Assembly (NCBI GenBank): GCA_009923895.1
Contig: RFSP01000017.1
Span: 1-15,093 of the forward strand
Length of the DNA: 15,093 nt
Reading direction: 5' to 3'
DNA from: Betaproteobacteria bacterium
GTDB lineage: Bacteria; Pseudomonadota; Gammaproteobacteria; Burkholderiales; Burkholderiaceae_C
This document shows positions 15,006 to 15,093 of the stretch, piece after piece. Both the position numbers and the translations under genes were made by a program. The notes beneath the pieces were generated by a model. That model was not told the origin of the DNA, ran no database searches, and saw only the letters and a program-made list of their open reading frames with translations. Within the stretch, counting starts at the first letter, position 1. Each line of letters opens with the position of its first letter.

Positions 15006-15093
15006 ATGGCAAAAGGCAAGTTTGAGCGTACCAAGCCGCACGTGAATGTGGGCACGATTGGTCACGTGGATCATGGCAAGACGACGCTGACGG
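15006..15093 (+). CDS. tuf: Elongation factor Tu (3' end cut by window)
   Basis: EF-Tu carries aminoacyl-tRNA to the ribosomal A site as a GTP complex. Only the first 29 codons are in the window: [20 protein letters not shown] followed by VDHGKTTLT. The P-loop GHVDHGKT is at residues 19-26. AGGAG at 14994-14998, seven bases upstream, supports the ATG. The position directly after fusA is that of the str-operon tuf. In Burkholderiales a second, near-identical tuf usually lies upstream of secE-nusG, which would place it just before this window; that is inference. Confidence 0.96.

Overview
The window holds the ribosomal protein / RNA polymerase / translation factor cluster (the rpl-rpoBC region joined to the str operon) of a GC-rich betaproteobacterium. 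Gene order, the rpoB and rpoC lengths (1373 and 1408 aa) and the sequences of L7/L12, L10 and S12 look like Burkholderiales, probably Comamonadaceae. That placement is by recognition, not by a search.

Layout on the + strand: the 3' part of rplK (L11), rplA (L1), a 285-base spacer with an L10-type autoregulatory leader, rplJ (L10, TTG start), rplL (L7/L12), a 260-base structured spacer, rpoB, rpoC, then terminator hairpins. One small gene lies on the - strand between rpoC and rpsL and encodes a PIN-domain nuclease-like protein. After it come a good sigma70 promoter, a leader of about 230 bases, rpsL (S12), a 190-base hairpin-rich spacer, rpsG (S7), fusA (EF-G), a 119-base spacer with two competing stems, and the first 29 codons of tuf (EF-Tu).

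The genes fall into two transcription blocks. The first makes the L1/L11 and L10/L12 stalk parts of the 50S subunit and the two large RNA polymerase subunits. The second makes two 30S proteins and the two GTPases that drive elongation. The PIN gene and a bidirectional terminator separate the blocks, and the rpsL promoter lies over the PIN start codon. All + strand genes are intact or cut only by the window edge, and their active-site motifs are conserved.

I see no mobile element, CRISPR array, tRNA or rRNA, and no multi-gene novel system. What deserves a second look is the non-coding structure (four long spacers with mutually exclusive stems) and the solitary PIN gene lodged between two core operons.
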